DNA of 64,000 bases from Fulvitalea axinellae (GCF_036492835.1 NZ_AP025314.1:3762010-3826009), one strand, 5' to 3'. Positions 18,678 through 27,827 are shown, counted from the stretch's first letter. The notes: generated by a model from the letters alone, not told the origin. Translations and numbers: made by a program.

Positions 18678-21374
18678 TTATTTCATCGTCGTAAGCCTCA
18701 GGTAATCGAGCATGGCGGTGTTGATATCCACGTTCATGTTCTCGTTCCAAGACTCGAAGCGCAGGCTGAGTTTGTGCGAACCTTTCTTCAGGTCCACTAC
18801 CACGCCGTTGCTAAAGTGCCACTCGCTCCATGAGCCCACGCCCATCTGAGGCATAACCACGGCTCCCGCCAAGTCTTTATCGACGAAGAGTGAGCGGATG
18901 GCGCATTTGTTCTCGGTGTTGATCGGTCCGCTACCGTTCGAGTAACGGAAATCGACACGGTATCGGCCAGACTCAGGCACGCGAACCTTGAAGGTCACCT
19001 TGCGGTGTTTCTCTTTGGTCAGCTCCACGAAGCCTTTGCCGGTGTATCCTTTATAATGTTCTTTGGAGCGTTTGGCCACGCTCTCGGCTTGGTAGATCTC
19101 CACACCGCCCTTGGCCACCACGTCAATCGGCGCGCTCAGGAACGACACGAAGCCTTTGGCGCCATGCGTCCGGACTTGGTACTGGGCCAAATCGCGGGCG
19201 GGAGCGTCTACCGCTACCGAAGTCCCTTTTACTTTTTTCACGGGCTCGCCGTCCTTGAACAGCTCGTAAGCCACGGCGCCTTCCACAGCTTTCCAGCTGA
19301 GTTTGCCGTTTGCGTAAGTCACTTTCGGAGCGAATGGCGAGAATTCGTTAGGCACGAGGTTCTCCTTGCCTTTGGCCGTAATCACGCCGTCCAACACGAT
19401 TTCGACTTTGTGCTTACCGCGAAGGTGAGCAGGAATCTCGGCCGCTTCGACTTCCTTGCCGTCCAGCTTAAAGGACTTGATGGTGTTGCCGTAACCCGTC
19501 ATCGTGATATCCAACACGGCACGGCGGTACGGGAATCCTTTCAGCTCGCGACGTCCGGCGTAGGCCTCGGGCACTACAGGGCGGAAAGACAGCTTGGTTG
19601 GCTCAAGACGCATTCCGTAGAACACGCGGTAGACCATGGCCAAGTTGCCGGCCACGCTCCAAAGCTGGCGGTCGGAGTTGATTTGGGTATCTTTGTAGTC
19701 GCCGTTCTGCGCCACGAAGTTCTCCTTATTGGTAAGGAACAAGGCGGCGGGGCGGTAAATGGAGGCCAAACCGTGTTCGAGAGCAGTGTAGTTGCCCGTC
19801 TCGGCTGCGGCCCAGTTCCAGTAAGCCTGTACAAACGGCCAGATACCGTTGTTGTGGTAAGGCGGAATGCCCGGAATCTGCGGATAGAGGCAAGGCGCGC
19901 CGTAAGGCACCATCGGGGTGTTTTCCACCACTTGCTTGGCCCGGTCGGCGTCGGCGATGCCGAACATCACGGCAAAAGCGGCTCCTAACGATTCAGATCT
20001 AGGCTCCAAGCTCATGTACTCACGCCCGTAGCGGTAGATTCCGTAGTAATTCTTATCGGCCAACCACAGTTTGTCGTTGATGGCTTGCTTGATGATTTTG
20101 GCTTGGGTGCGGTACGCGTCCGGCTTTTCGCCCAACAGCACGGCCATCTCGGCCAAGATCTCGTAAGTACGGAAATGTACGGCGTTGGTGCCCAGACACT
20201 CCGATTCGTAAATATCAGTGCCCTGCATCCACAGCGGATACTCCTGCTCACGCCAATCCAGGAAAGAGGACTCTCCCCTACGCAGTCCGGATTCGCCCAC
20301 GATCACTTTTTCGTCGTCGGCCACAGACTTGCGGATGATGTCGTATGATTCCTTGAGCCAACCGCGGTCGCCCGTGGATTTGTACACCTCGTAAGCGGCC
20401 AAGGCCCAAGTGGTACGGTCAGTAGAAACGGGCCACGCTCCACCCGAGCCGGTATCTTGGATAATGCGTCCGCGCTTAACCTTGCGCATCAGGCTGGTCT
20501 TGGCTACGCGGGGCTCTATCATGGCATACGAGAGCAGGATGCTGTAGCTGACGTCGCGCGTCCATACGCCCGCCCACTCTTTGCCGGTACGGAAGGTTCC
20601 GTCGGCTTCGGTGTCCATTACGGTTTCGTCAAGCGAAAGATTGTAAAGGGCGTCCACCAGCGGTTGTTCCGACTTGTATTGCGGAAATTTGGAGATATCG
20701 TTATGCGGAGTCCAAACCCTTTCGGCCGGTCTTTCGCTTTGCGGGTTCATCGTAAGGGCAAGCTCATAGATGCCGTCGCCGTTTTTGTCGGTCAGCATTC
20801 TGTCTTTCTTGCCCTGCAGATCATTGAAGTCCCAATCAAGCGGAGCGATGTTGCCCGCCACGTATACTCCTTTGAAGTCTTTTTTCTTAATCTTCCTCCC
20901 GTCGTAGGTTTCATAGTAGCCTTTCTTCTCGAAGCTCTCCAACACGCCCCTCATATCCAGCTTCAATACGATAGGCGTATTCGGCTTAAGGTCTTTCTGC
21001 ATTGGGGCGATCAGGGTCTTTTCCTTCTCGCTAAGTTTCCCGAACACAAAAACGGGAGCGTCGGAGGCGTTGTCACCGTCTTTAGGGATCAGAAACTTGT
21101 GGTCTTCGCCCGGTGCGGCCTCGTTGTCAACGCCGTTAATGGCGAACTTAAACGCCAACAGGCGGGTACGAAGATCGATGGACGGACTAACGTAATCTGA
21201 CCGGATTTCGTCGGGCGTTACGGCTTTGGCCTCAAACTCGCCCTGCTCCACACGGTCAGGATATACGGCAAACTCTTTCGATTTGTAAAGCGCCTCTTCT
21301 CCGCCCTTCTTCGGACCCGAACAGGCCGCCAATCCCAAAAAACAACTGGCAATAATCTGGATTCGTCTTCTCAT
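18678..21374 (-). CDS. Lipoprotein glycosidase, six-hairpin type, with C-terminal carbohydrate-binding domain
   Basis: An 898-residue surface lipoprotein (signal ending GLAACS, Cys18). Residues about 35-225 are beta-rich. Residues about 230-640 form an (alpha/alpha)6-type domain with the alternating pattern of six-hairpin glycosidases (GVWTRDVSYSILLSYAMI, STDRTTWALAAYEVYKSTGDRGWLKESYDII, NNGIWPFVQAYWNWAAAETGNYTALEHGL). A short Fn3-like segment (about 690-755) and a CBM6/35-like domain (about 765-890, EIYQAESVAKRS to SLRFESW) follow. The family resembles alpha-L-rhamnosidase or glycogen-debranching-like clans, but the exact GH number is uncertain. A LacI-type palindrome lies 136 bp upstream. 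Confidence 0.8.
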   Translation of the reverse strand: MRRRIQIIASCFLGLAACSGPKKGGEEALYKSKEFAVYPDRVEQGEFEAKAVTPDEIRSDYVSPSIDLRTRLLAFKFAINGVDNEAAPGEDHKFLIPKDGDNASDAPVFVFGKLSEKEKTLIAPMQKDLKPNTPIVLKLDMRGVLESFEKKGYYETYDGRKIKKKDFKGVYVAGNIAPLDWDFNDLQGKKDRMLTDKNGDGIYELALTMNPQSERPAERVWTPHNDISKFPQYKSEQPLVDALYNLSLDETVMDTEADGTFRTGKEWAGVWTRDVSYSILLSYAMIEPRVAKTSLMRKVKRGRIIQDTGSGGAWPVSTDRTTWALAAYEVYKSTGDRGWLKESYDIIRKSVADDEKVIVGESGLRRGESSFLDWREQEYPLWMQGTDIYESECLGTNAVHFRTYEILAEMAVLLGEKPDAYRTQAKIIKQAINDKLWLADKNYYGIYRYGREYMSLEPRSESLGAAFAVMFGIADADRAKQVVENTPMVPYGAPCLYPQIPGIPPYHNNGIWPFVQAYWNWAAAETGNYTALEHGLASIYRPAALFLTNKENFVAQNGDYKDTQINSDRQLWSVAGNLAMVYRVFYGMRLEPTKLSFRPVVPEAYAGRRELKGFPYRRAVLDITMTGYGNTIKSFKLDGKEVEAAEIPAHLRGKHKVEIVLDGVITAKGKENLVPNEFSPFAPKVTYANGKLSWKAVEGAVAYELFKDGEPVKKVKGTSVAVDAPARDLAQYQVRTHGAKGFVSFLSAPIDVVAKGGVEIYQAESVAKRSKEHYKGYTGKGFVELTKEKHRKVTFKVRVPESGRYRVDFRYSNGSGPINTENKCAIRSLFVDKDLAGAVVMPQMGVGSWSEWHFSNGVVVDLKKGSHKLSLRFESWNENMNVDINTAMLDYLRLTTMK

Positions 21375-21509
21375 AACAATTTACTCCTTAGCGGACCGGA
21401 AATACCGCCACCGGACAACTGCCCGGCAAAAAACTGAACCAACACCCCAAGGAAGCGCATAGTTGATGTTTTTCCTACCGGCCCACAAAAAACAGGACCG
21501 ATTATCACC

Positions 21510-21521
21510 GAAAACGTTTTC
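21510..21521. promoter_or_regulatory. LacI-type operator palindrome upstream of the lipoprotein glycosidase
   Basis: The perfect 12-bp palindrome GAAAACGTTTTC, with CG at the dyad centre, is the classic LacI/PurR-family half-site pair. It lies 136 bp upstream of the 898-residue glycosidase gene, where a sugar-responsive repressor site would be expected. No regulator gene is in the window. Confidence 0.5.
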
Positions 21522-21590
21522 ACAAATCGACAATATTACTCTCTACACAAAAAAAGACACTATGAAAAAAGAAAGCCTAGACACAAAAAA

Positions 21591-21611
21591 AGCGCCCCAA
21601 TACTGAGCGCT
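21591..21611 (-). terminator. Terminator after the SUI1-family gene
   Basis: A short stem AGCGC / GCGCT with an 11-nt loop, followed on the minus strand by a run of seven T. It ends the SUI1-family gene (stop at 21640) and the ABC transporter unit ahead of it. Confidence 0.7.
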
Positions 21612-21639
21612 CCAATGCTTTTGACTGAATAACGAGGGG

Positions 21640-21990
21640 TTATCCGCCAGACTTCTTGGCCTTGTATCCAGCTTTGGTCAGCAAGTCCATCACTTTATCC
21701 CTGTGATCGCCCTGCACTATGATCTCTTTGTCCTTCACGGCACCGCCCACTCCACACTTCGACTTGAGCATTTTGCCCAAATCTTTGGCATCGTCATCAG
21801 TTCCTACAAAACCCGTAACCAACGTCACGGCCTTACCTCCGCGCTGTTTGCGGTCGAGCTGTACACGCAGGTTTTGTTGCTGGGGCGGAAGGGTTTCTTC
21901 GGCTTCCTCGTTACCATAGTCGTATTCAAAGTCCGGATCAGTGGAATACACCACGCCCGAAAGCTTCTTCCATTGTTTCTTCTTGGCCAT
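21640..21990 (-). CDS. yciH: SUI1/eIF1-family translation factor (YciH-like)
   Basis: A 116-residue basic protein. The C-terminal SUI1 domain (about 40-112) shows the typical QNLRVQLDRKQRGGKAVTLVTGF, the glycine-containing KCGVGGAVKDKEIIVQGDHRDKV and a KAGYKAK tail. Bacterial homologues influence the fidelity of start-codon selection, but their role is poorly defined. It lies 86 bp behind the ABC exporter gene on the same strand. Its 5' region is occupied by a (GAAAA)5 tract starting about 9 bases before the ATG, an unusual leader that could affect its translation. Confidence 0.92.
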   Translation of the reverse strand: MAKKKQWKKLSGVVYSTDPDFEYDYGNEEAEETLPPQQQNLRVQLDRKQRGGKAVTLVTGFVGTDDDAKDLGKMLKSKCGVGGAVKDKEIIVQGDHRDKVMDLLTKAGYKAKKSGG

Positions 21991-21999
21991 ATCGCTTGT

Positions 22000-22025
22000 C
22001 TTTTCTTTTCTTTTCTTTTCTTTTC
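22000..22025. repeat. (CTTTT)5 pentanucleotide repeat in the yciH leader
   Basis: Five perfect copies of CTTTT plus a final C. On the coding (minus) strand this is a purine-rich (GAAAA)5 run ending about 9 nt before the ATG of the SUI1-family gene, where a ribosome-binding or promoter spacer would sit. Slippage in a 5-nt unit there could alter expression. Confidence 0.9.
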
Positions 22026-22076
22026 AAAACCCGAAAATACGGCTTCGGGCGCTCATAATCCGATTTATTTCACGGA

Positions 22077-23861
22077 TCAAGCCGTTTCTTCCTTACTCAG
22101 CTGTTTATTGTACAGTTCCTTGTACACGCCGTTCATCGCCAGAAGCTCCTCGTTACTGCCTTGCTCTATCAGCTTGCCGTCTTCCAACACGATGATCTTA
22201 TCGGCCAACTTGGCGCTGGACACCCTGTGAGAAATCACCACGCAAGTTTTGCCTTTCATCACTTCCCTGAGGTTTCTCAAGATCGTATCCTCGGTTTTGG
22301 TATCCACAGCCGAAAGGGCGTCGTCCATAATCAAGATCCTCGGGTCGCCGACAATCGCCCTTGCGATGGAGAGACGCTGTTTCTGTCCGCCCGAGAGCGT
22401 TACGCCACGCTCGCCAAGCACCGTCTCGTAACCTTCCGGAAAGTCGGCCACATTATCGTGCAGGTCAGTGCGTTTGGCCGCTTCCACCACTTCCTCAAGG
22501 CTCTTGGTCTCATCACCAAAAGCAATATTGTTACGGATGGAATCAGAGAAAAGGAAAACGTCCTGTGGCACATAGCCGATATTTCCGCGCAGAAAACGAA
22601 CATCGTAGTCAGACACCGTCCGCCCGTCGATCAGCACTTCGCCCGAAGTGACATCGTAAAGCCTCGTTATCAAATTGGCCACTGTACTTTTGCCAGATCC
22701 CGTAGTGCCGATCACGGCCAAAGTCTCGCCCGGCTTCACATCAAAGCTAACACCGTCCAAAGCGCGGATTCCCGAATCGGGATAATCGAATTGTACGTTT
22801 CGGAAAGTGATCTGGCCATTAACCGGCTCTTTGATCGATTTCTCCGAGATAATATCGTTTTCGGTAGAAAGGAACTCGTTGATCCTTTTTTGCGAAGCCG
22901 CGGCGCGTTGAATAATACTCGTGACCCAACCCAATGAAGTCACTGGCCAAGTCAGCATATTCACATAAATTACAAACTCCGCCACGTTACCGAAAGTCAG
23001 GTTGCCCGCAATCACTTCGGCACTCCCTACATACACGGTAATCACGGTGCTCAGACCGATCAATCCCATAATAAGCGGAAAGAACAAAGCGTGGACTTTG
23101 GCCAACTTCAGCGAACGGTGGCGATATTCGTTGCTTTCCTCCCCAAACTTGTTCAGCGATTCCAGTTCGCGAGCAAAAGACTTGATCACCCTAATTCCAG
23201 AAAAGGCTTCTTGGGTAAAGGTGGAAAGGTTGGAAAGTTGCCCCTGAATGGCCTCGGATCTTCGGTTGATAATATTGTTGACAAAATAGATACTCAGCGA
23301 AAGAACCGGCAAGGGCGCCAAGGCGAAAAGCGTCAGTTTCAGGTTGATTGAAACCATGTAAGGAATCAGCATCGCAAAGAGCACAAACAGGTTCAATCCG
23401 TACATCACACCCGGCCCTATGTACATCCGGACACGGCTAACGTCCTCACTAATCCGGGCCATCAGGTCACCCGTGCTATTGACCTTGTAAAACGAAAGCG
23501 GAAGACCTTGGTAATGAATGTATATCTCGTTCTTAAGATCGAACTCAATATGGCGGGAAACCGCTATAATTGTTTGCCTTACCAGAAACAGAAACACACC
23601 CCTCAGAATCGTCACCGCCAAGAGTAAAATACCGTAGAAAATAATGCCTTTTTGAACTGTCGAAAGATAATTATCCGCCAAAGAAAGGCCGTCGAAGGCT
23701 TTATAGAGCGAAATATTGTCAACAACAAGATTCAGTGCGTCGCGCACCAGTCTACCGGGAAGTATTTGGAAAAACGTGGAAACCACAATAAAAAATACTC
23801 CGGCCAAAAGCCTAAACTTATATTTCCTAAAGTATTGGTTGATATGTCGTAACTCTCTCAC
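22077..23861 (-). CDS. ABC transporter, fused permease and ATPase (MsbA-like exporter)
   Basis: A 594-residue half-transporter. Six transmembrane helices occupy about residues 15-310. The nucleotide-binding domain follows with Walker A GTTGSGKST (near 378), a Q-loop PQDVF, the signature LSGGQKQR (near 485), Walker B ILIMDD and the switch histidine in VISHR. It would act as a homodimer to export a lipid, peptide or drug. Walker B reads MDD, with D in place of the usual catalytic E, which can slow hydrolysis but is common in heterodimer partners. No partner gene is adjacent. Function beyond export cannot be read from the sequence. Confidence 0.9.
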   Translation of the reverse strand: MRELRHINQYFRKYKFRLLAGVFFIVVSTFFQILPGRLVRDALNLVVDNISLYKAFDGLSLADNYLSTVQKGIIFYGILLLAVTILRGVFLFLVRQTIIAVSRHIEFDLKNEIYIHYQGLPLSFYKVNSTGDLMARISEDVSRVRMYIGPGVMYGLNLFVLFAMLIPYMVSINLKLTLFALAPLPVLSLSIYFVNNIINRRSEAIQGQLSNLSTFTQEAFSGIRVIKSFARELESLNKFGEESNEYRHRSLKLAKVHALFFPLIMGLIGLSTVITVYVGSAEVIAGNLTFGNVAEFVIYVNMLTWPVTSLGWVTSIIQRAAASQKRINEFLSTENDIISEKSIKEPVNGQITFRNVQFDYPDSGIRALDGVSFDVKPGETLAVIGTTGSGKSTVANLITRLYDVTSGEVLIDGRTVSDYDVRFLRGNIGYVPQDVFLFSDSIRNNIAFGDETKSLEEVVEAAKRTDLHDNVADFPEGYETVLGERGVTLSGGQKQRLSIARAIVGDPRILIMDDALSAVDTKTEDTILRNLREVMKGKTCVVISHRVSSAKLADKIIVLEDGKLIEQGSNEELLAMNGVYKELYNKQLSKEETA

Positions 23862-23914
23862 GGGTTGGAATAACGTATATTGCGGGAAATGGTTCCCCTT
23901 ATATTAGCCTAGGT

Positions 23915-23946
23915 TTTGAAATCTGCTCGGATTTCGGATAGTTTTG
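23915..23946 (+). promoter_or_regulatory. Bacteroidota promoter for leucine dehydrogenase
   Basis: TTTG (23915-23918), a 20-bp spacer, then TAGTTTTG (23939-23946). Both elements match the Bacteroidota -33/-7 consensus. The start site would fall near 23953, about 60 nt before the ATG at 24012, which also rules out the longer reading frame from 23916. Confidence 0.8.
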
Positions 23947-24011
23947 CGTACTTTCGTCATTACGCGTTAGGATTTCCTCGCAAAGATAGGATATTCAAAA
24001 CCACTTGGACT

Positions 24012-25112
24012 ATGCACACGACAGAATTAACCCAACCCAAGTCACTTAACGTTTTCGAAGAGGCCGCGCAAATGGGCCACGAGCAAATCGTTTACTGCCA
24101 CGACGAGCACACAGGCCTTAAGGCCATTATCGGGATACACGACACCACCCTAGGTCCCGCACTCGGAGGCACGCGTTTTTGGCACTATGAGTCTGAGCAA
24201 GAAGCTTTGGTAGACGTAATGCGCCTTTCGAGAGGCATGACGTTCAAATCGGCCATTTCGGGGATGAACCTCGGTGGTGGCAAAGCCGTTATCATCGGCG
24301 ACGCCCGCAAGCTAAAGAACGAAATGTTGCTTCGTCGCTTCGGTAAGTTTGTGGAGAGCCTTTCGGGCAAATACGTAACCGCCGAAGACGTGAACATGAG
24401 CCCGCAGGACATGGAGTACATCTCTATGGAGACAAAGCACTGCTGCGGACTTCCCGAATACTTGGGAGGCGGAGGAAACCCCTCGCCTGTAACAGCCTAC
24501 GGCGTATACGTAGGAATGAAATCAGCCGCCAAACACGCTTTCGGTTCCGAGAGTCTGGAAGGCAAAAAGGTAGCCGTACAGGGCGCCGGTAGCGTCGCCA
24601 CTTACCTGATCGAGCATTTGGTAAAGGAAAAGGCACAGGTTTACGTATCGGATATCGACGAAGCCAAACTCGCCCACGTTTCGAAAGAATACGGCGCAAC
24701 CGTAGTTGGCCTTGACGAAATCTACGAAACCGACGCCGAAATCTACGCTCCTTGCGCACTTGGAGCCACGGTCAACGACGAAACTATCGAGAAACTGAAC
24801 TGCGCGGTAATCGCCGGAGGCGCTAACAACCAGCTCCTCGACGAAGCCAAGCACGGACGTATACTCCGGGAAAAAGGCATCGTTTACGCCCCGGACTTCC
24901 TGATCAACGCCGGCGGCGTTATCAAAGTGGGTATCGACTACCTTGACAGCTTCAATATGGACAGGGTAATGGCCATGACGGATCGTATCTACGACACTTG
25001 CTCAAGCATCCTTAAGCAAGCTGACGAAGAGAACATCCCGACACAGGAAGCGGCCATCCGCGCGGCCATGAAGCGCATCAACGATGCGAAAGCACTCAAA
25101 GCAAGCTTCTAA
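24012..25112 (+). CDS. Leucine (branched-chain amino acid) dehydrogenase
   Basis: NAD-dependent deamination of leucine, valine or isoleucine to the 2-oxo acid. From the ATG at 24012 (MHTTELTQ) the product is 366 residues, the usual length of leucine dehydrogenases. Visible motifs are GTRFWHYES, the substrate-binding/catalytic lysine loop GMNLGGGKAVIIGD, TAEDVN, and the Rossmann loop VAVQGAGSVATYL. Glu/Leu/Phe/Val family membership is certain. Leucine preference follows from length and motif style; phenylalanine or valine dehydrogenase is the alternative. It is transcribed alone from its own promoter, divergent from the ABC exporter. Confidence 0.9.
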   Translation: MHTTELTQPKSLNVFEEAAQMGHEQIVYCHDEHTGLKAIIGIHDTTLGPALGGTRFWHYESEQEALVDVMRLSRGMTFKSAISGMNLGGGKAVIIGDARKLKNEMLLRRFGKFVESLSGKYVTAEDVNMSPQDMEYISMETKHCCGLPEYLGGGGNPSPVTAYGVYVGMKSAAKHAFGSESLEGKKVAVQGAGSVATYLIEHLVKEKAQVYVSDIDEAKLAHVSKEYGATVVGLDEIYETDAEIYAPCALGATVNDETIEKLNCAVIAGGANNQLLDEAKHGRILREKGIVYAPDFLINAGGVIKVGIDYLDSFNMDRVMAMTDRIYDTCSSILKQADEENIPTQEAAIRAAMKRINDAKALKASF

Positions 25113-25306
25113 CCAATCCGGGATTCCCGGGTTTAGCAAATATTGCCGACAAAAAAACGGACGGCAAAACGCTGAACGATAACAGACAGCATCGGGAGGG
25201 AAACGCATAAGGCGAATTCCCTCCCCCTTTCCGCGGAAAATTCCGTAGATTGGAAAACAAAACACGTTCTTTCAACAATTTCAGATCATCGTAACTTCGT
25301 TCTTAA

Positions 25307-26476
25307 ATGCTTAACAGGAGATCGATTAGAATCAAGGCCATGCAGACCTTGTTCGCTTTGGAACAATGCAGAAAGGCAAACCTGAACATCGCCCGCGAAC
25401 AAATCCGCGAAACCTTCATGCCGGACCTCAACTCTATGGAGCCACAGGACCCCGCCAAACTGAAGGCGGAAGCGGAAGAGGCGCTCAGACTGTTCAACAG
25501 CAGCTACGCCGTAGGCAAACTGGACTCTGCTCCGGACACTCCCGCCGATTCGCTTTCGGCATCTAGGGCGGCCCTGGATTTCTATTATAAGAAGAACGAC
25601 AACGACTACGTGTTCTTCCGCAAGCACATGATCGACCAGGCAGAGATGATCTTTGACCTTTGCGTTGAGATTTTGCTTTTCAACGTGGAATTCGGCAAAC
25701 TGGCGGAAGCGGACTTCGAAAAGAGATCTAACAACACCCTAGTACAGGCACAGCCCGTAGGCAAAGGAGCTTTGAACCTAAGCCGTAATCGCGTGCTTAA
25801 CGAACTCGCCGAAAGACTTCGCAAACGTACAGGAGGCCTGGACAACGACCAGCGCGACAACGCCGAGATCTGGTTCAAAACTATCTTGCGCCGCGATCCC
25901 GTTTACAAGGACTACCTCCAAAACGAGGCCCCGACCTTTGAGGATGACAAACAGATTCTCCTGCACATCATCAAACAGATTTTGTTCAAAAACGAACAAG
26001 TTCTCGCCTACATGGAGTCAAAGGATATCAATTGGGCGGAAAACCGCGCGATTGTCCGCAGTATGGCTTCAAAATCCGTAAAGCTCGTAACCGAAGACAA
26101 CCTCGGCGACGCGGAGCTGGCGGAACTCTCGATGAACTGGGAAGAGGACCGCGCTTTCTTCGAACTAATTTTCGACCTTGTCGTTAAAAACGAAAGGGAG
26201 ATAGAGAACTTGGTATCGGAAAAAGCCCAGAACTGGTCAAAGGAAAGGATCACCGACCTGGATTTGGTTATTCTGAAAATGGCCATAGCAGAGTTGATGA
26301 ACTTCCCGAGCATCCCCGTAAAAGTAACGATCAACGAATACGTGGAGCTCGCCAAAAACTACTCTACCCCGAAAAGTAAAAAATTCGTCAACGGCATCTT
26401 GGACGTTGCCGCCGAAACATTGCAAAGCAAAGGGAAAATCAAGAAAAGCGGGCGCGGCTTGCTTGACAATAAATAA
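25307..26476 (+). CDS. nusB: Transcription antitermination factor NusB, extended Bacteroidota form
   Basis: RNA-binding partner of NusE in rRNA antitermination. At 389 residues it is far longer than the roughly 140-residue E. coli protein. The N-terminus keeps the arginine-rich start (MLNRRSIRIKAMQTLFALEQ) and the C-terminal NusB helical domain is recognisable (FFELIFDLVVKNEREIENLVSEKAQNWSKERITDLDLVILKMAIAELM, then IPVKVTINEYVELAKNYSTPKSKKFVNGILD). The roughly 200-residue insertion between them is typical of this phylum. It heads the conserved nusB-ytxH-DUF1573-yajC-ybbR-coaE block. Confidence 0.93.
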   Translation: MLNRRSIRIKAMQTLFALEQCRKANLNIAREQIRETFMPDLNSMEPQDPAKLKAEAEEALRLFNSSYAVGKLDSAPDTPADSLSASRAALDFYYKKNDNDYVFFRKHMIDQAEMIFDLCVEILLFNVEFGKLAEADFEKRSNNTLVQAQPVGKGALNLSRNRVLNELAERLRKRTGGLDNDQRDNAEIWFKTILRRDPVYKDYLQNEAPTFEDDKQILLHIIKQILFKNEQVLAYMESKDINWAENRAIVRSMASKSVKLVTEDNLGDAELAELSMNWEEDRAFFELIFDLVVKNEREIENLVSEKAQNWSKERITDLDLVILKMAIAELMNFPSIPVKVTINEYVELAKNYSTPKSKKFVNGILDVAAETLQSKGKIKKSGRGLLDNK

Positions 26477-26519
26477 GCCGTTCTTTCTTTTGTTAGATAT
26501 TTAGAATATTTTTATAGGG

Positions 26520-26548
26520 TACAAAGGCTTCCTCATGAAGCCTTTGTA
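26520..26548 (+). terminator. Hairpin after nusB
   Basis: A 12-bp perfect stem TACAAAGGCTTC / GAAGCCTTTGTA with a CTCAT loop, 43 bp after nusB. It lacks a T run, so it may partly attenuate transcription into ytxH. Confidence 0.65.
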
Positions 26549-26596
26549 TCGTATAGATCAATATATTTTTAGCGAATCGGTTAAACAATTGTTATA

Positions 26597-26905
26597 ATGA
26601 GCAGAAAAACGAACACCCTACTTGCTTTCCTTACCGGTGCTACCGCGGGAGCAATCCTGGGCATACTTTACGCTCCGGACGAGGGATCAAACACACGCGA
26701 CAAACTTTCTTACAAACTTTCAAAATACAGGGCCAAGCTCCAGAGTCTGATCGACGACCTAATCTCGGCCAACGAAGCTCCGACCTCAGAAGCCAAAACC
26801 GAAGGACAACGAGTGGTTACGGAAGCCAAAGAAAAAGCCGAAAGGCTCTTGGGTGACGTGGACGAGTTGATCAGCCAAATCAAAGGGGCCGAAAAAGAAG
26901 CCTAA
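26597..26905 (+). CDS. YtxH-domain small membrane-anchored protein
   Basis: A 102-residue protein. A single N-terminal hydrophobic helix (LLAFLTGATAGAILGILYAPDEG, about 7-29) carries the glycine-rich GxxxG-like YtxH signature. A charged coiled-coil tail follows, rich in Lys/Glu/Ala (about 35-100). Members of this family are often stress-related envelope proteins without a known activity. It sits 11 bp upstream of the DUF1573 gene and is probably co-transcribed with it. Confidence 0.85.
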   Translation: MSRKTNTLLAFLTGATAGAILGILYAPDEGSNTRDKLSYKLSKYRAKLQSLIDDLISANEAPTSEAKTEGQRVVTEAKEKAERLLGDVDELISQIKGAEKEA

Positions 26906-26916
26906 GACTCACGATT

Positions 26917-27426
26917 ATGAAAACATTAATCGCTAACGCTTTGGGAATAGTCGCTCTGGCAACCGTAACGGCTTGCTCGGGCACCAAAAGCGAAAACACT
27001 TCGCAAACAACTACCGAAGCAGCGCATAGCACCAAACCGGCAACCGAACTGACGGAAGCCAAAAAACCGAACGCTAAAGAGGCTCCGAAATTCCAGTTTG
27101 AGCAGACCGAGTACAAATTCGGGGAAGTGAAACAAGGGGCCGTAGTCACCCACGTGTTCAAGTTCAAGAACACAGGCAAATCGGCATTGGTTATCCAAAA
27201 TATCGGCACTTCGTGCGGATGCACCACACCTTCGTATTCCAAAGAGCCTATCGCTCCTGGAAAGTCTGGCGAAATCACGGTAAAATTCGACACCAAAGGC
27301 AAGCGCGGACAGCAGTCGAAATCTATCCGCATTACCGCCAACACAATTCCAGCCACTACCGTATTGCGTCTTTTAGGCGCCGTAGATCCAGGTCCGGACT
27401 TGAGCAACGGCCCAGTGAAACAATAA
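26917..27426 (+). CDS. DUF1573 lipoprotein
   Basis: A 169-residue lipoprotein (signal ending VTACSG, Cys20). An unstructured Thr/Lys/Glu-rich linker (20-55) is followed by an Ig-like DUF1573 domain (58-165) with the family signature FKNTGKSALVIQNIGTSCGCTTPSYSKEPIAPGKSGEI. The conserved CGC lies in it. The role is unknown; the fold is shared with ASPM/Hydin-type domains. Its place between ytxH and yajC is a recurrent Bacteroidota gene order. Confidence 0.92.
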   Translation: MKTLIANALGIVALATVTACSGTKSENTSQTTTEAAHSTKPATELTEAKKPNAKEAPKFQFEQTEYKFGEVKQGAVVTHVFKFKNTGKSALVIQNIGTSCGCTTPSYSKEPIAPGKSGEITVKFDTKGKRGQQSKSIRITANTIPATTVLRLLGAVDPGPDLSNGPVKQ

Positions 27427-27478
27427 TACACAAGGCTCTCGGAAGCCTTTTCGAAGAAGAATCCAAACACGGAAGAAT

Positions 27479-27793
27479 ATGAATTTCGAAACAATTTTGG
27501 CGCAAGCCGCGCCTGCCCAAGGAAACCCTTGGCAAAGCTGGGTCATGATCGGCCTGATTTTCGTCGTTTTCTATTTCTTTATGATCCGTCCTCAGCAAAA
27601 GCGCCAGAAGGAGCATAAGAAGCTGATCGACGCAATCAAAAAAGGTGACGAGATCGTTACGGCCGGAGGCATCCACGGAAAAATCGTTAGCCTCGGCGAC
27701 AATGACATCACTATCGACATTGACGGCAGAGGAACAAAAATGACCATCGACAGATCGTCTGTTTCCAGAGTCAAAGGAGAAGAGAAAAAATAA
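27479..27793 (+). CDS. yajC: Preprotein translocase subunit YajC
   Basis: A 104-residue accessory subunit of the Sec translocon (SecDF-YajC). One transmembrane helix (22-39, VMIGLIFVVFYFFMI) leads directly into the RPQQKRQKEHKK motif and a small beta domain with KKGDEIVTAGGIHGKI and SRVKGEEKK. The short periplasmic N-terminus is Ala/Pro rich. It lies between DUF1573 and the YbbR-like gene, followed by a hairpin. Confidence 0.95.
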   Translation: MNFETILAQAAPAQGNPWQSWVMIGLIFVVFYFFMIRPQQKRQKEHKKLIDAIKKGDEIVTAGGIHGKIVSLGDNDITIDIDGRGTKMTIDRSSVSRVKGEEKK

Positions 27794-27799
27794 ACACAA

Positions 27800-27827
27800 A
27801 GGGACCGCAAGACCGTTTGCGGTCCCT
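27800..27827 (+). terminator. Hairpin after yajC
   Basis: An 11-bp perfect stem AGGGACCGCAA / TTGCGGTCCCT with a 6-nt loop, followed by a C/T-rich run ending in TTTTT. It lies 7 bp after yajC and may reduce read-through to ybbR. Confidence 0.75.

Noticed and set aside
22077..23861. ABC transporter as a degenerate, inactive exporter because Walker B reads MDD
   Set aside because: All other motifs are intact and D at this position occurs in working exporters.
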